DNA of 64,000 bases from Sphingomonas folli (GTDB lineage Bacteria > Pseudomonadota > Alphaproteobacteria > Sphingomonadales > Sphingomonadaceae): assembly GCF_019429525.1 (NCBI RefSeq), contig NZ_JAHXZL010000002.1, positions 372,001-436,000 of the forward strand, written 5' to 3'. Positions within the stretch are counted from its first letter, which is position 1, and the number at the start of each line of letters is the position of its first letter. This document shows positions 37,452 to 45,683 of this stretch, one piece after another. A program made the position numbers and the translations under genes. Under the pieces are notes generated by a model. The model was not told where the DNA came from and ran no database searches. It was given only the letters and a program-made list of their open reading frames with translations.

Positions 37452-37578
37452 CGCGGTGCCGCGCAGCCGCCACAGCTGCGTCCCTCAGCACCGGGCGGGA
37501 AGCCGGTGAGACTCCGGCGCGGTCGCGCCACTGTGATCGACGGCCCACGGGCTGTCGAGAGTCAGACCCCGCCCGGCG
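37452..37578 (+). promoter_or_regulatory. cobalamin riboswitch 2 (compact type)
   Basis: Conserved B12-riboswitch blocks: GCGGTGCCG (37454), CACCGGGCGGGAAGCCGGTG, AGACTCCGG, GCGGTCGCGCCACTGTGATC (core) and GAGAGTCAGACC (37557-37568). It lacks the GCCACTGG...GAGCCAGGATACC peripheral parts of riboswitch 1. It lies just upstream of cbtB and would control cobalt uptake and the cobO-cobT-cobC-cobS group. Confidence 0.9.
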
Positions 37579-37626
37579 CGTCAACCCGCTATTCCGGGCG
37601 CGCTTCCCCGGACTGGAGCCGAACCG

Positions 37627-37854
37627 ATGACCAGCCGCGTCGCCGTGCGCCCGCTCGCCGCCCCTACACCCGCTCCCACCGGTGCGATCCCGCTCGCCGA
37701 GATCGCGCCGTGGGCAGTCTTCGCCGCGGTCGTGGCGCTGATCCTGCTCTATCTCGTCAGCACCGAACAGGGCGCCTTCGCGCTGTTCAAGGGCATGTAC
37801 GTCCATGAGTTCGTCCATGACGGGCGACACCTGCTCGGCTTCCCCTGCCACTAA
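37627..37854 (+). CDS. cbtB: cobalt transporter subunit CbtB
   Basis: A 75-residue membrane protein with one transmembrane helix at about residues 27-47 and the CbtB C-terminal histidine motif HEFVHDGRHLLGFPCH, thought to bind cobalt. CbtB with CbtA forms a predicted B12-regulated cobalt uptake system. It directly follows riboswitch 2 and precedes cbtA by 15 bp, the standard arrangement. Confidence 0.93.
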   Translation: MTSRVAVRPLAAPTPAPTGAIPLAEIAPWAVFAAVVALILLYLVSTEQGAFALFKGMYVHEFVHDGRHLLGFPCH

Positions 37855-37869
37855 GCGCGGTACCGGATC

Positions 37870-38580
37870 ATGACAAGGCTGCTGCTCTGGCGAGGGATGC
37901 TCGCCGGGCTCGCTGGCGCGTTCGTCGCCGCCACTTTCGCGCTGCTCGTCGCCGAGCCGCACGTCGACGCCGCGATTGCCTTCGAGGCGCGCCACGCCCT
38001 CCATCACGGCCAGGTCGAGCTGGTGTCGCGCGCGACGCAGAAGACGCTGGGGCTGTACACCGCGATGCTGCTCTACGGCACCGCGCTGGGCGGGCTGCTC
38101 GCCATCGTGGTGGCGGCGTGCCATGGGCGGGTCGGCGCGGTCCCGCCCCGCGCGCTGGCGCTGCTGCTCGCCGCGCTCGCCTGCGTGGTGCTCGTGCTCG
38201 CCCCCGCGCTCAAATACCCGCCGACGCCGCCCGCGGTGGGACTGCACGAGACGGTCCGGCTGCGCACCGGCGCCTTCCTCGCGATGCTGGCGGGCTCGCT
38301 CCTCGCCGCGCTGGGAGGGGCGCGGGTGGCGCAGCGGCTCGGCCCCACGCTGACGCCACTCGACCGCTGGCTGGCGGGCGGCTTCGTCTATGTCGCGTCG
38401 GTGACGCTGGTGGCCGCGCTGCTGCCGCGCGTCGACGAGGTGCCCACCGACTTCCCGGCCTCGCTGCTGTGGCAGTACCGCGTCGCCGCGATCGCGGCGC
38501 AGCTGATCTTCTGGCTCGTCACGGCCGAGCTGTTCGGCCGGCTCGCCCAGCCGCTGCTCGCCCCGCGGGTGGCGCGATGA
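37870..38580 (+). CDS. cbtA: cobalt transporter subunit CbtA
   Basis: A 236-residue polytopic membrane protein with about five or six helices. The opening LLLWRGMLAGLAGAFVAATFALLVAEPHVDAAIAFE-like segment (residues 3-38), VSRATQKTLGLYTAMLLYG and LKYPPTPPAVG followed by a TVRLRTG loop are CbtA features. It lies behind cbtB and is coupled to cobO (ATGA). Cobalt transport is a family prediction, strongly supported here by the riboswitch and cob context. Confidence 0.93.
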   Translation: MTRLLLWRGMLAGLAGAFVAATFALLVAEPHVDAAIAFEARHALHHGQVELVSRATQKTLGLYTAMLLYGTALGGLLAIVVAACHGRVGAVPPRALALLLAALACVVLVLAPALKYPPTPPAVGLHETVRLRTGAFLAMLAGSLLAALGGARVAQRLGPTLTPLDRWLAGGFVYVASVTLVAALLPRVDEVPTDFPASLLWQYRVAAIAAQLIFWLVTAELFGRLAQPLLAPRVAR

Positions 38581-39179
38581 CCGTCACCGAGCAGCGCCAC
38601 GCCGAGAAGATGCGCCGGGTGCAGGCGAGCCGGCGCGCGATGATGGCGACCAAGACGCAGGAGAAGGGCCTGCTGATCGTCCACACCGGCGCGGGCAAGG
38701 GCAAGAGCACCGCCGCCTTCGGCATGGCGGTGCGCACGATCGGGCACGGCATGCGCGTCGGCATCGTCCAGTTCGTCAAGGGCGCGATGGCCACGGGCGA
38801 GCGCGCGGTGTTCGACGCCTTCCCCGACCTCGTCACCTTCCGCGCGATGGGCGAGGGCTTCACCTGGGACACGCAAGACCGTGCGCGCGACGTCGAGTTG
38901 GCGCGCGCCGCCCTGGACGAGGTGGCGCGGATGATCGCCGACCCGTCCTACGCGATGGTGATCGCCGACGAGCTCAACATCGTGCTGCGCTACGATTACC
39001 TGCCGCTCGACGAGGTGCTGGCGGTCGCCGCGGCGCGGCCGGCGATGACCCATCTCGTCGTCACCGGGCGCAACGCCCCCGCCGCGCTGATCGAGGCGGC
39101 GGACCTCGTCACCGAGATGACCCAGGTCAAACACCCGTTCCGCGGCGGGGTGAAGGCGCAGCCGGGAGTGGAATTCTGA
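38577..39179 (+). CDS. cobO: corrinoid adenosyltransferase CobO
   Basis: CobO (BtuR/CobA type) transfers the adenosyl group of ATP to cob(I)yrinate a,c-diamide. The 200-residue protein contains the P-loop VHTGAGKGKSTAAFG near residue 39, VGIVQFVKGAM, WDTQDRARD and VIADELNIVLRYDYL, with a C-terminal TEMTQVKHPFRGGVKAQPGVEF end typical of the family. Start ATG overlaps the cbtA stop (ATGA), and the stop overlaps the DUF1636 gene (TGATG). Confidence 0.96.
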   Translation: MTVTEQRHAEKMRRVQASRRAMMATKTQEKGLLIVHTGAGKGKSTAAFGMAVRTIGHGMRVGIVQFVKGAMATGERAVFDAFPDLVTFRAMGEGFTWDTQDRARDVELARAALDEVARMIADPSYAMVIADELNIVLRYDYLPLDEVLAVAAARPAMTHLVVTGRNAPAALIEAADLVTEMTQVKHPFRGGVKAQPGVEF

Positions 39180-39592
39180 TGGTCACGCTCCGCGCGGTCG
39201 CCGCCGGCGCCTCGGTGGTGGCGTGCAACACCTGCCGTCACAGTGCCGAGGCGCGCGACGACGCAGACGGGACGCGCGGCGGCGCGCGGCTCGCCGCCGC
39301 GCTCCGCGCGCTCCAGGCGAGCGACCCCGCCTATGCCGCGGTCGCGGTGCAGGAGATGCCGTGCCTCTTCGCGTGCGGCGATCACTGCACCGTCCACCTG
39401 CGCGCGCCGGGCAAGGTCGGCTACGTGCTCGGCCGCTTCGAACCCGGCGAGGACGCCGCGCGCGCGATCCTCGACTATGCCGCGCGCTACGCCGACAGCG
39501 CGACCGGCCAGGTCCCCTTCCGCGAGTGGCCCGCCGGGGTGAAGGGGCATTTCCTCACGCGCACCCCGCCCGAAGGATATCTGGTCGAATGA
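39179..39592 (+). CDS. DUF1636 family metal-binding protein
   Basis: A 137-residue DUF1636 protein. Cysteines in VACNTCRH (residues about 15-18) and in EMPCLFACGDHC (near residue 61-70) form a thioredoxin-like ferredoxin type pattern expected to bind a [2Fe-2S] cluster or a metal. It sits between cobO and cobT and overlaps both by one to four bases, so it is an integral part of the riboswitch 2 operon. Its function in B12 synthesis is not established; a redox role in corrinoid reduction is a possibility. Confidence 0.82.
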   Translation: MVTLRAVAAGASVVACNTCRHSAEARDDADGTRGGARLAAALRALQASDPAYAAVAVQEMPCLFACGDHCTVHLRAPGKVGYVLGRFEPGEDAARAILDYAARYADSATGQVPFREWPAGVKGHFLTRTPPEGYLVE

Positions 39593-40602
39593 TCCGCCTC
39601 GACACGCCCGCGGCGCTCGACGCCGCGGTGCGCACCCTCCCCGCCGCCGACATGGCCGCGCGCGCCGCCGCCGCGGCACGGCAGGCGCAGCTCACCAAGC
39701 CGCGCGGCTCGCTCGGCCGGCTCGAGGAAATCGCGCTGTTCATGGCGGGCTGGCAGGGTCGCGCGATCCCGCGGCTGGAGCACGGCCGGGTCGCGATCTT
39801 CGCGGGCAACCACGGCGTCGCCGCGCGCGGGGTGAGCGCCTTCCCGCCCGAGGTCACCGCGCAGATGGTGGCGAACTTCGCCGCGGGCGGCGCCGCGATC
39901 AACGCGCTCGCCGCAGCGGCAGGTCTCGACCTCACCGTCACCGCGCTCGACCTCGACCGGCCGACCGGCGACATCGCCGAGACCGCGGCGATGAGCGAGG
40001 CCGAGTGCGGGGAGGCGCTGATGGCGGGCGCCGCCGCGGTCGCGCCCGGGTTGGACCTGCTCGTGCCCGGCGAGATGGGGATCGCCAATTCCACCGTCGC
40101 CGCCGCGCTGTGCGCCGCGACGCTGGGCGGCGACGCGACGGACTGGGTGGGGCCCGGCAGCGGGGTCAGCGGTGCGGCGGCGACCGCCAAGCTCGACGCG
40201 GTCGCGCGCGCGCTGACGCTCCATCGCGCGCGCGCCAACACGCCCTTCGAGGCGCTGCGACGGCTCGGCGGGCGCGAGCTCGCCGCGATCGCGGGGGCGG
40301 TGGTCGCGGCGCGCCACGCGGGCGTGCCGGTACTGCTCGACGGCTTCATCGCCACCGCGCCGCTCGCGCCGCTCGCGGTCGCCGCGCCGGCGATCACCGA
40401 CCATTGCCTCGCCGGTCATCAGTCGACCGAGCCGGGGCACGCGCGGCTGCTCGCGGGGCTCGGGCTGCGTCCGCTGCTGGCACTCGACCTGCGGCTGGGC
40501 GAGGCGAGCGGGGGCGCGGTCGCGTCCGGGCTGGTCCGCGCCGCGCTGGCCGCGCACGAGCAGATGGCCACCTTCGCCGAGGCGGGGGTGAGCGCGGGGT
40601 GA
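39589..40602 (+). CDS. cobT: nicotinate-nucleotide--dimethylbenzimidazole phosphoribosyltransferase
   Basis: CobT (CobU in Pseudomonas naming) activates dimethylbenzimidazole to alpha-ribazole phosphate for the lower ligand. The 337-residue protein contains TKPRGSLGRLEEIALFMAGWQG, IFAGNHGVAARGVSAFPPEV, VPGEMGIANSTVAAALC and the C-terminal ITDHCLAGHQSTEPGH with LALDLRLGEASG. All are diagnostic. Coupled to the DUF1636 gene (ATGA) and to cobC (GTGA). Confidence 0.96.
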   Translation: MIRLDTPAALDAAVRTLPAADMAARAAAAARQAQLTKPRGSLGRLEEIALFMAGWQGRAIPRLEHGRVAIFAGNHGVAARGVSAFPPEVTAQMVANFAAGGAAINALAAAAGLDLTVTALDLDRPTGDIAETAAMSEAECGEALMAGAAAVAPGLDLLVPGEMGIANSTVAAALCAATLGGDATDWVGPGSGVSGAAATAKLDAVARALTLHRARANTPFEALRRLGGRELAAIAGAVVAARHAGVPVLLDGFIATAPLAPLAVAAPAITDHCLAGHQSTEPGHARLLAGLGLRPLLALDLRLGEASGGAVASGLVRAALAAHEQMATFAEAGVSAG

Positions 40603-41165
40603 GCGCCCCGGTCACGCTCCACCTGATGCGCCACGGCGCGACCGCCCACGACGGTCGGCTCAACGGCCGCAGCGACGTCGCCGTGACCGCCGTCGGGATC
40701 GCGACCTGCGTCGCCGCCGCCGCACCGCTCAGGTTCGCGCGGGTGGTCACCTCGGACCTGGCGCGCGCGCGCGACTGCGGCGCGGCGATCGCGCGCAGGG
40801 CCGAGGTGACGGTCAGCGCCGACGCGCGCTGGCGCGAGCTCGACTTCGGCGACTGGGACGGGTGTCACCCCGAGGCACTCGACCCCGACCGGCTCGCCGC
40901 CTTCTGGGCCGATCCCGACACCGCCGCACCGCCCGGGGGCGAGCGCTGGTCGTCGCTGCTCGCGCGCGTGGGAGCGGCACTCGACTCGCTCACCGCCGAC
41001 ACGCTCGTCGTCGCCCACGCCGGCGCGATCCGCGCCGCGCTGGCGGCGGCGTGCGGCTTCGACTCGCGCCAGGTCTGGGCGTTCGACCTGCCCTACGGCG
41101 CGACCGTGACGCTGCGGCAGTGGCGCGGGGTCGCGCCGGCGGCACAGATCACGGCGCTGCGGTGA
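40599..41165 (+). CDS. cobC: alpha-ribazole phosphatase-type histidine phosphatase
   Basis: A 188-residue histidine phosphatase with an intact LMRHGAT motif (R11, H12) and the second histidine in VVAHAGAIRAAL. Also FARVVTSDLARARDCG and WRELDFGDWDG. Lying between cobT and cobS, it most likely dephosphorylates alpha-ribazole phosphate or adenosylcobalamin phosphate. It contrasts with the RHG-less relative at 36854-37429. GTG start overlaps cobT; stop overlaps cobS (GTGA). Confidence 0.88.
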   Translation: MSAPVTLHLMRHGATAHDGRLNGRSDVAVTAVGIATCVAAAAPLRFARVVTSDLARARDCGAAIARRAEVTVSADARWRELDFGDWDGCHPEALDPDRLAAFWADPDTAAPPGGERWSSLLARVGAALDSLTADTLVVAHAGAIRAALAAACGFDSRQVWAFDLPYGATVTLRQWRGVAPAAQITALR

Positions 41166-41872
41166 TCCGGCCGCTGATCGTCGCGCTCGGCTTCCTCACG
41201 CGCCTGCCGCTGCCGCGCGTCGAGGCGAGCGGGGGCGTGTGGGCCGCCTCGATCCGCTGCTACCCGCTCGCGGGGCTGATCCTGGGCGCGATCGTCGCCG
41301 CGGTCGGCGCGGGTGTCGGCGCGCGCGACCCGTGGCTGGGGGCGCTGGCGGCGCTGGTCGCCTGGGTGGCACTGACCGGCGCGCTCCACCTCGACGGGCT
41401 GAGCGACCTCGCCGACGCGCTCGGCGCCGCGCACGGCGATCGCGCGCGGCTGCTGCGCGTGCTCGCCGAGCCGCAGGTGGGGAGCTTCGGCGTCGTCGCG
41501 ATCGCACTCCAGCTGCTCGCCAAGCTGGTGCTGCTCCACGCGCTGCCGCCGGGCGGCTGGTGGGCGCTGCCGCTGATCGCCGCGGCGGCGCGCGCGGGGC
41601 CGCTCGCCTGGGCGTGCTGGCTGCCGCCGCTCAAGCCCGGCCTCGGCGCGACGCTGGCCGAGGCGGTGCGCGGGCGCGACCTCGCCGGCTGGGGCGCGCT
41701 GCTGCTCGCCGGGGCGGCGCTCCAGCCGGCGCTGCTGGCCGCGCTGCCGCTGATCGCGCTGTACGGCTGGTGGCTGCGGCGACGGCTCGGCGGCGTCAAC
41801 GGCGACGCGCACGGCGCCGGGATCGAGCTGATCGAGACCGGGCTGCTCGCGACGATCGTCGCGCTGGGCTGA
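41162..41872 (+). CDS. cobS: adenosylcobinamide-GDP ribazoletransferase (cobalamin synthase)
   Basis: CobS (CobV in Pseudomonas naming) joins adenosylcobinamide-GDP and alpha-ribazole in the inner membrane. The 236-residue polytopic protein begins IRPLIVALGFLTRLPLPRV, then LTGALHLDGLSDLADALGAAHGDRARLL with the catalytic acidic loop and VGSFGVVAIALQLLAKL. The C-terminal GGVNGDAHGAGIELIETG is conserved. GTG start overlaps cobC. It is the last gene of the riboswitch 2 operon and converges on cobQ. Confidence 0.96.
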   Translation: MIRPLIVALGFLTRLPLPRVEASGGVWAASIRCYPLAGLILGAIVAAVGAGVGARDPWLGALAALVAWVALTGALHLDGLSDLADALGAAHGDRARLLRVLAEPQVGSFGVVAIALQLLAKLVLLHALPPGGWWALPLIAAAARAGPLAWACWLPPLKPGLGATLAEAVRGRDLAGWGALLLAGAALQPALLAALPLIALYGWWLRRRLGGVNGDAHGAGIELIETGLLATIVALG

Positions 41873-41890
41873 GCGCGCGGGCGGCTGACC

Positions 41891-43354
41891 TCACACCCGC
41901 CCCGCCTCCCCGGCTAGCGCTAGCAGCGCGTCCAGGTCGAGGTGCCGCTCCAGTGTCGCCGCGATCGAGTCGAGCGCCGCCTCCACGTCGGCGCGATGGT
42001 CCGGCCCGTTCCCGGCGACACCCAGCGGCGCGAGCCAGGCGCGGCGCTGCCCGGCGAGCGCGAACAAGCCGTGGACATAGGTCCCCGCCACCAGCCCGTC
42101 GCGCGAGGTCGCGCCGTCCGCGCGCCCATCGTCGAACCGCACCGGCGCACGCGCGGTATCGGCGCCCGCGGTGGTGCCGAGGTGCATCTCATAGCCCTCG
42201 AACCGCGCGCCGCGCGCCGCACCGGCGACCGCGACCAGCCGCTTGTCGCCGCCCAGCACGGTGGTGACGTCGAGCAGCCCGAGTCCCTCCACCGTCTCGG
42301 CGGGTCCCTCGATCCCGCCCGGATCGGCGACGCTGCGACCGAGCATCTGATAGCCGCCGCACAGCCCCAGCACCGGCCGCCCGCGGCGGACATGCGCGCG
42401 CACGTCGACGTCCCAGCCCTCGCGGCGCAGCGCGCGCAGGTCGGCGATCGTCGCCTTCGAGCCGGCGAGCACGATCAGCGCCGCCTCGGCCGGGATCGGT
42501 TCGCCCGGCGGCACCATCACCAGCTCGACCTCGGGTTCCAGCCGAAGCGGGTCGAGGTCGTCGAAATTGGCGATGTGCGGCGTGATCGGGCAGGCCACCT
42601 TGATCCGCCCGCCGTGCCCCATCGGGGCGCGCTGGAGCACGACCGCGTCCTCGCTCGGCAGCCGCCGCGCCTCGGCCAGCCAGGGGACGACGCCGTAGCC
42701 GCGCCAGCCGCTGCGCTGCTCGATCGCGCGATAGCCGTCCTCGAACAGCGCGGGATCGCCGCGGAACTTGTTGACGAGGAAGCCGCGCACCATCGCCGCG
42801 TCGGCGGCGTCGATCACCGCGCGGGTGCCGACGAGCGAGGCGATCACGCCGCCGCGGTCGATGTCGCCGACCAGCACCACCGGCACCTCGGCGGCGCGCG
42901 CGAAGCCCATGTTGGCGATGTCGCCCGCGCGTAGGTTGATCTCCGCGGGCGAGCCGGCGCCCTCGACCATCACGAGGTCGGCGGCGCGCGCGAGCCGGCG
43001 GTAGCTCGCCAGCACCTCGTCGAGCAGCCCCTCGCGGCCCTGGCGCCACTCGCTCGCGCGCAGTACGCCGCGGACGCGGCCGGCGACGACCAGCTGCGAG
43101 GTGCGGTCGCCCTGCGGCTTGAGCAGCACCGGGTTCATGTCGCTGTGCGGCGCGACGCGCGCGGCGAGCGCCTGGGTCGCCTGCGCGCGCCCGATCTCGC
43201 CGCCGTCCGCGGTGACCGCGGCGTTGGTCGACATGTTCTGCGGCTTGAACGGGCGCACCGCCAGGCCGCGGTCGGCGAAGGCGCGGCACAGGCCCGCGAC
43301 CAGCACCGACTTGCCGACGTCCGACCCGGTTCCCTGGAGCATCAGCGCACCCAT
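41891..43354 (-). CDS. cobQ: cobyric acid synthase CobQ
   Basis: CobQ amidates the b, d, e and g side chains of adenosylcobyrinate a,c-diamide. The 487-residue protein starts [21 protein letters not shown], has [27 protein letters not shown] and [18 protein letters not shown], and a C-terminal glutamine amidotransferase domain with [11 protein letters not shown] (catalytic cysteine) and TYVHGLF (histidine). Its start overlaps the 3' end of cbiB by 13 bp, so both are in one minus-strand unit. Confidence 0.97.
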   Translation of the reverse strand: MGALMLQGTGSDVGKSVLVAGLCRAFADRGLAVRPFKPQNMSTNAAVTADGGEIGRAQATQALAARVAPHSDMNPVLLKPQGDRTSQLVVAGRVRGVLRASEWRQGREGLLDEVLASYRRLARAADLVMVEGAGSPAEINLRAGDIANMGFARAAEVPVVLVGDIDRGGVIASLVGTRAVIDAADAAMVRGFLVNKFRGDPALFEDGYRAIEQRSGWRGYGVVPWLAEARRLPSEDAVVLQRAPMGHGGRIKVACPITPHIANFDDLDPLRLEPEVELVMVPPGEPIPAEAALIVLAGSKATIADLRALRREGWDVDVRAHVRRGRPVLGLCGGYQMLGRSVADPGGIEGPAETVEGLGLLDVTTVLGGDKRLVAVAGAARGARFEGYEMHLGTTAGADTARAPVRFDDGRADGATSRDGLVAGTYVHGLFALAGQRRAWLAPLGVAGNGPDHRADVEAALDSIAATLERHLDLDALLALAGEAGRV

Positions 43355-44607
43355 GCGATCGCCCCCGCCAGGCACCACAGCAGCAGGCAGCCGCGGCGGT
43401 AGACCGCGAGCGCGCGGCGGATGTCGCGCGCGTCGAGCGCGGCGCGACCGTCCCCGATCCACGGCTTGTCCGCGACCGTGCCGTCATAGGCGACCGGGCC
43501 GGCGAGCCGCACGCCGAGCGCGCCCGCCATCGCCGCCTCGGTCCAGCCCGCGTTGGGCGAGGCGTGGCGCCGCGAGTCGCGCCACAGCACGCGCCAGCCG
43601 CGCCCGCCGGCGAGACACAGCAGCGCGCCGCCGAGCCGCGCGGGCAGCCAATTGGCGAGATCGTCCGAGCGCGCCGCCGCCCAGCCGAAGGCGCGCCAGC
43701 GCGGCTCACGATGGCCGATCAGGCTGTCGGCGGTGTTGATCGCCTTGTACCCCCACAGGCCGGCGGGGCCGAGCAGCAGCAGCCAGACGAGCGGCGCGGC
43801 GACGGCGTCGCAGAAGCTCTCGGCGAGGCTCTCGACCGCCGCGCGCGCCACGCCCGCGGCGTCGAGCGCCCCCGTGTCGCGCCCGACGATGCGCGCGACC
43901 GCTGTGCGCGCGGCGATGAGGTCGCCGCGATCGAGCGCGGCGGCGACGGGGCGGACGTGATCGTCGAGGCTGCGCTGCGCGAGCCCCGGCCAGGCGAGCA
44001 GCGCGGCGGCGAGCCAGCCGAGACCGCCTAGCAGCGCGCGCAGGCCGCGCTCCGCCAGCCAGGCGGTGCCGGCGGCGACGGCGACAGCGGCAAGCAGGGT
44101 GACGGCGCCGAACAGGCGCCGGCGACGACGTTGCGCGGGGGTGAGATGGTCGGGTCGCTGGTCGGGGATCGTCGCGCGCGCTCCGAGCACGGCTTCGGCG
44201 GCGGACGCGGCTTGACCGCCGCCCCCTCCACCACCGTCAGCCCGGCGGCGGCGGGACCTTCGCGGAAGGGGGTCTACGATCCGTCGGACCGGCCGTTTTC
44301 CCGCGAACGCGGGAACCCAGGGCCAAGCAGGACGACGTGCGGCGCTTGGGACACCTGGGCTCCCGCATGCGCGGGAGAACAGGGAGAGTGCCGGCGACGT
44401 CCCGCCAAGGCCCGGGTCGGTCAGAAGAGGAGGCGAGCCAGGCTCACCCCGCGCCCGCTCGCCGGCGGGAGCAAGCACATCCGGGTTCCATCGCCGCTCC
44501 CCCGCCGCGATGACGCGCGCGATCCCGCCGACCGGGTGGCCGACTCGCGCGTAGAGCCACGCCGGCCAGCCCAGCGCGGCGTCGAGCGCGAGCGCCACCA
44601 GGGCCAC
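43342..44607 (-). CDS. cbiB: adenosylcobinamide-phosphate synthase CbiB with inserted repeat-derived segment
   Basis: CbiB (CobD in Pseudomonas naming) couples aminopropanol phosphate to cobyric acid in the membrane. Family blocks: the start [27 protein letters not shown], then after a gap [36 protein letters not shown] and [13 protein letters not shown], with membrane helices between. At 421 residues it is about 100 longer than usual. The extra part, residues about 43-150, is rich in R, P, A and G with a run of eight glycines and corresponds to palindromic repeat DNA; it lies between the first helix region and the second. GTG start at 44607, four bases after the upstream stop. Confidence 0.9.
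   Translation of the reverse strand: MALVALALDAALGWPAWLYARVGHPVGGIARVIAAGERRWNPDVLAPAGERARGEPGSPPLLTDPGLGGTSPALSLFSRACGSPGVPSAARRPAWPWVPAFAGKRPVRRIVDPLPRRSRRRRADGGGGGGGQAASAAEAVLGARATIPDQRPDHLTPAQRRRRRLFGAVTLLAAVAVAAGTAWLAERGLRALLGGLGWLAAALLAWPGLAQRSLDDHVRPVAAALDRGDLIAARTAVARIVGRDTGALDAAGVARAAVESLAESFCDAVAAPLVWLLLLGPAGLWGYKAINTADSLIGHREPRWRAFGWAAARSDDLANWLPARLGGALLCLAGGRGWRVLWRDSRRHASPNAGWTEAAMAGALGVRLAGPVAYDGTVADKPWIGDGRAALDARDIRRALAVYRRGCLLLWCLAGAIAWVR
44297..44380 (-). repeat. palindromic repeat inside cbiB, in frame
   Basis: On the plus strand the arms are TTCCCGCGAACGCGGGAACC with CAGGGCC and CACCTGGGCTCCCGCATGCG with CGGGAG. It matches the intergenic element at 22887-22955. The surrounding codons 43-150 also look repeat-derived, including GGCGAGCGGG- and GCTGACGGTGG-type stretches, so the insertion is probably composite, about 320 bp in all. 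Confidence 0.75.
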
Positions 44608-44611
44608 GGGC

Positions 44612-45631
44612 TCAGCGATCGCGCAGCGCCGCGTCGAGCCGGGCGAGCGCCGCGGCGTCGCCGGGCAATCCGAGGCGCAGCCGCGCGGGCGACTCGTCGA
44701 ACGGTCGCACCAGGATGCCCGCGCGCGCGAGCCGCTCGAACAGCAGCGGCGCGTCGACGTGCTCGACCAGCCGGAACAGCGGGCACGCGCCCAGCGGCAC
44801 CAGCCCGTGCGCGGTCAGCACCCCGTCCAGCGATGCCGCCGCCGCCGCGAGCCGCTCGCGCGTCGCCGCGATCCACGCCGCGTCGCGATAGGCCGCGGTG
44901 CCGATCCGCAGCGCCGCGGTCGAGACCGGCCAGCTGCCGAGTCGCGCCGCCAGCGCGCCGACCAGCTCGGCCCCGCCCAGCGCGAAGCCGAGCCGCACGC
45001 CGGCCAGCCCGAAGAACTTGCCGAACGAGCGGAACACCAGCACGCGATCGTCCCGCGCGAGATAGGGCAGCGCGCTCGCGCCCGGCACCGCGTCGGCGAA
45101 GGCCTCGTCGATCACCAGCACGCCGCCCCGCTCACCGATCGCCCGCGCCAGCTCCAGCAGCCGCGCCGCGGGCCAGCAGCGGCCATCGGGGTTGTTGGGG
45201 TTGGCGAGCAGCAGCGTGCCGCCGCCGCGCGCGACCGCCTCCGCCACCGCGGCCTCTATCGTCGCCGCGCCGGGCAGCGCGGCGGCATGGGTGCGGTAGC
45301 TCGGCGCGACGACGTGCCACGGCCGCGGCAGCCCCAGCCCGGCGAGCGCGTGCAGCCCGATCTCGCTGCCGGGCAGCGCGGTGATGGCGGCGTCGCGCGC
45401 CTCGAAGGCCGCCGCGGCGGCGCGGTGGAGCTCGGCCAACTCGGCGGGCGACGGCAGGGCGCGCAGCGCGGCGAGCGGCACGTCCCCGCCCTCCCAGGCG
45501 AAGGGGTTGATCCCGGTGGAGAGATCGAGCCATGGCGCGGGCGCGTCGGGGTAGAGCCGCGCGGCGGCGTCGGCGCGCCCGCCGTGATAGGTCAGCGCCC
45601 CGGCGGGCTCGGAATGGGGGTCGATCAGCAT
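44612..45631 (-). CDS. cobD: threonine-phosphate decarboxylase (PLP-dependent)
   Basis: A 339-residue aminotransferase-fold protein. It begins after MLIDPHSEPAGALTYHGGRADAA-type residues, with WLDLSTGINPFAWE, LLLANPNNPDGRCW, VLVIDEAFAD and the PLP lysine in FRSFGKFFGLAGVRLGF. In Salmonella naming CobD decarboxylates threonine phosphate to aminopropanol phosphate, the substrate of CbiB; in Pseudomonas the same gene is called cobC. It is directly followed by cbiB four bases later and they act in consecutive steps. The start ATG at 45631 faces cobU across about 50 bp. Confidence 0.93.
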   Translation of the reverse strand: MLIDPHSEPAGALTYHGGRADAAARLYPDAPAPWLDLSTGINPFAWEGGDVPLAALRALPSPAELAELHRAAAAAFEARDAAITALPGSEIGLHALAGLGLPRPWHVVAPSYRTHAAALPGAATIEAAVAEAVARGGGTLLLANPNNPDGRCWPAARLLELARAIGERGGVLVIDEAFADAVPGASALPYLARDDRVLVFRSFGKFFGLAGVRLGFALGGAELVGALAARLGSWPVSTAALRIGTAAYRDAAWIAATRERLAAAAASLDGVLTAHGLVPLGACPLFRLVEHVDAPLLFERLARAGILVRPFDESPARLRLGLPGDAAALARLDAALRDR

Positions 45632-45683
45632 CGGCCCGGTGTCTTTCGCCAGCCGCGCGGGCGAACACAAGGCGGGAGTGACG

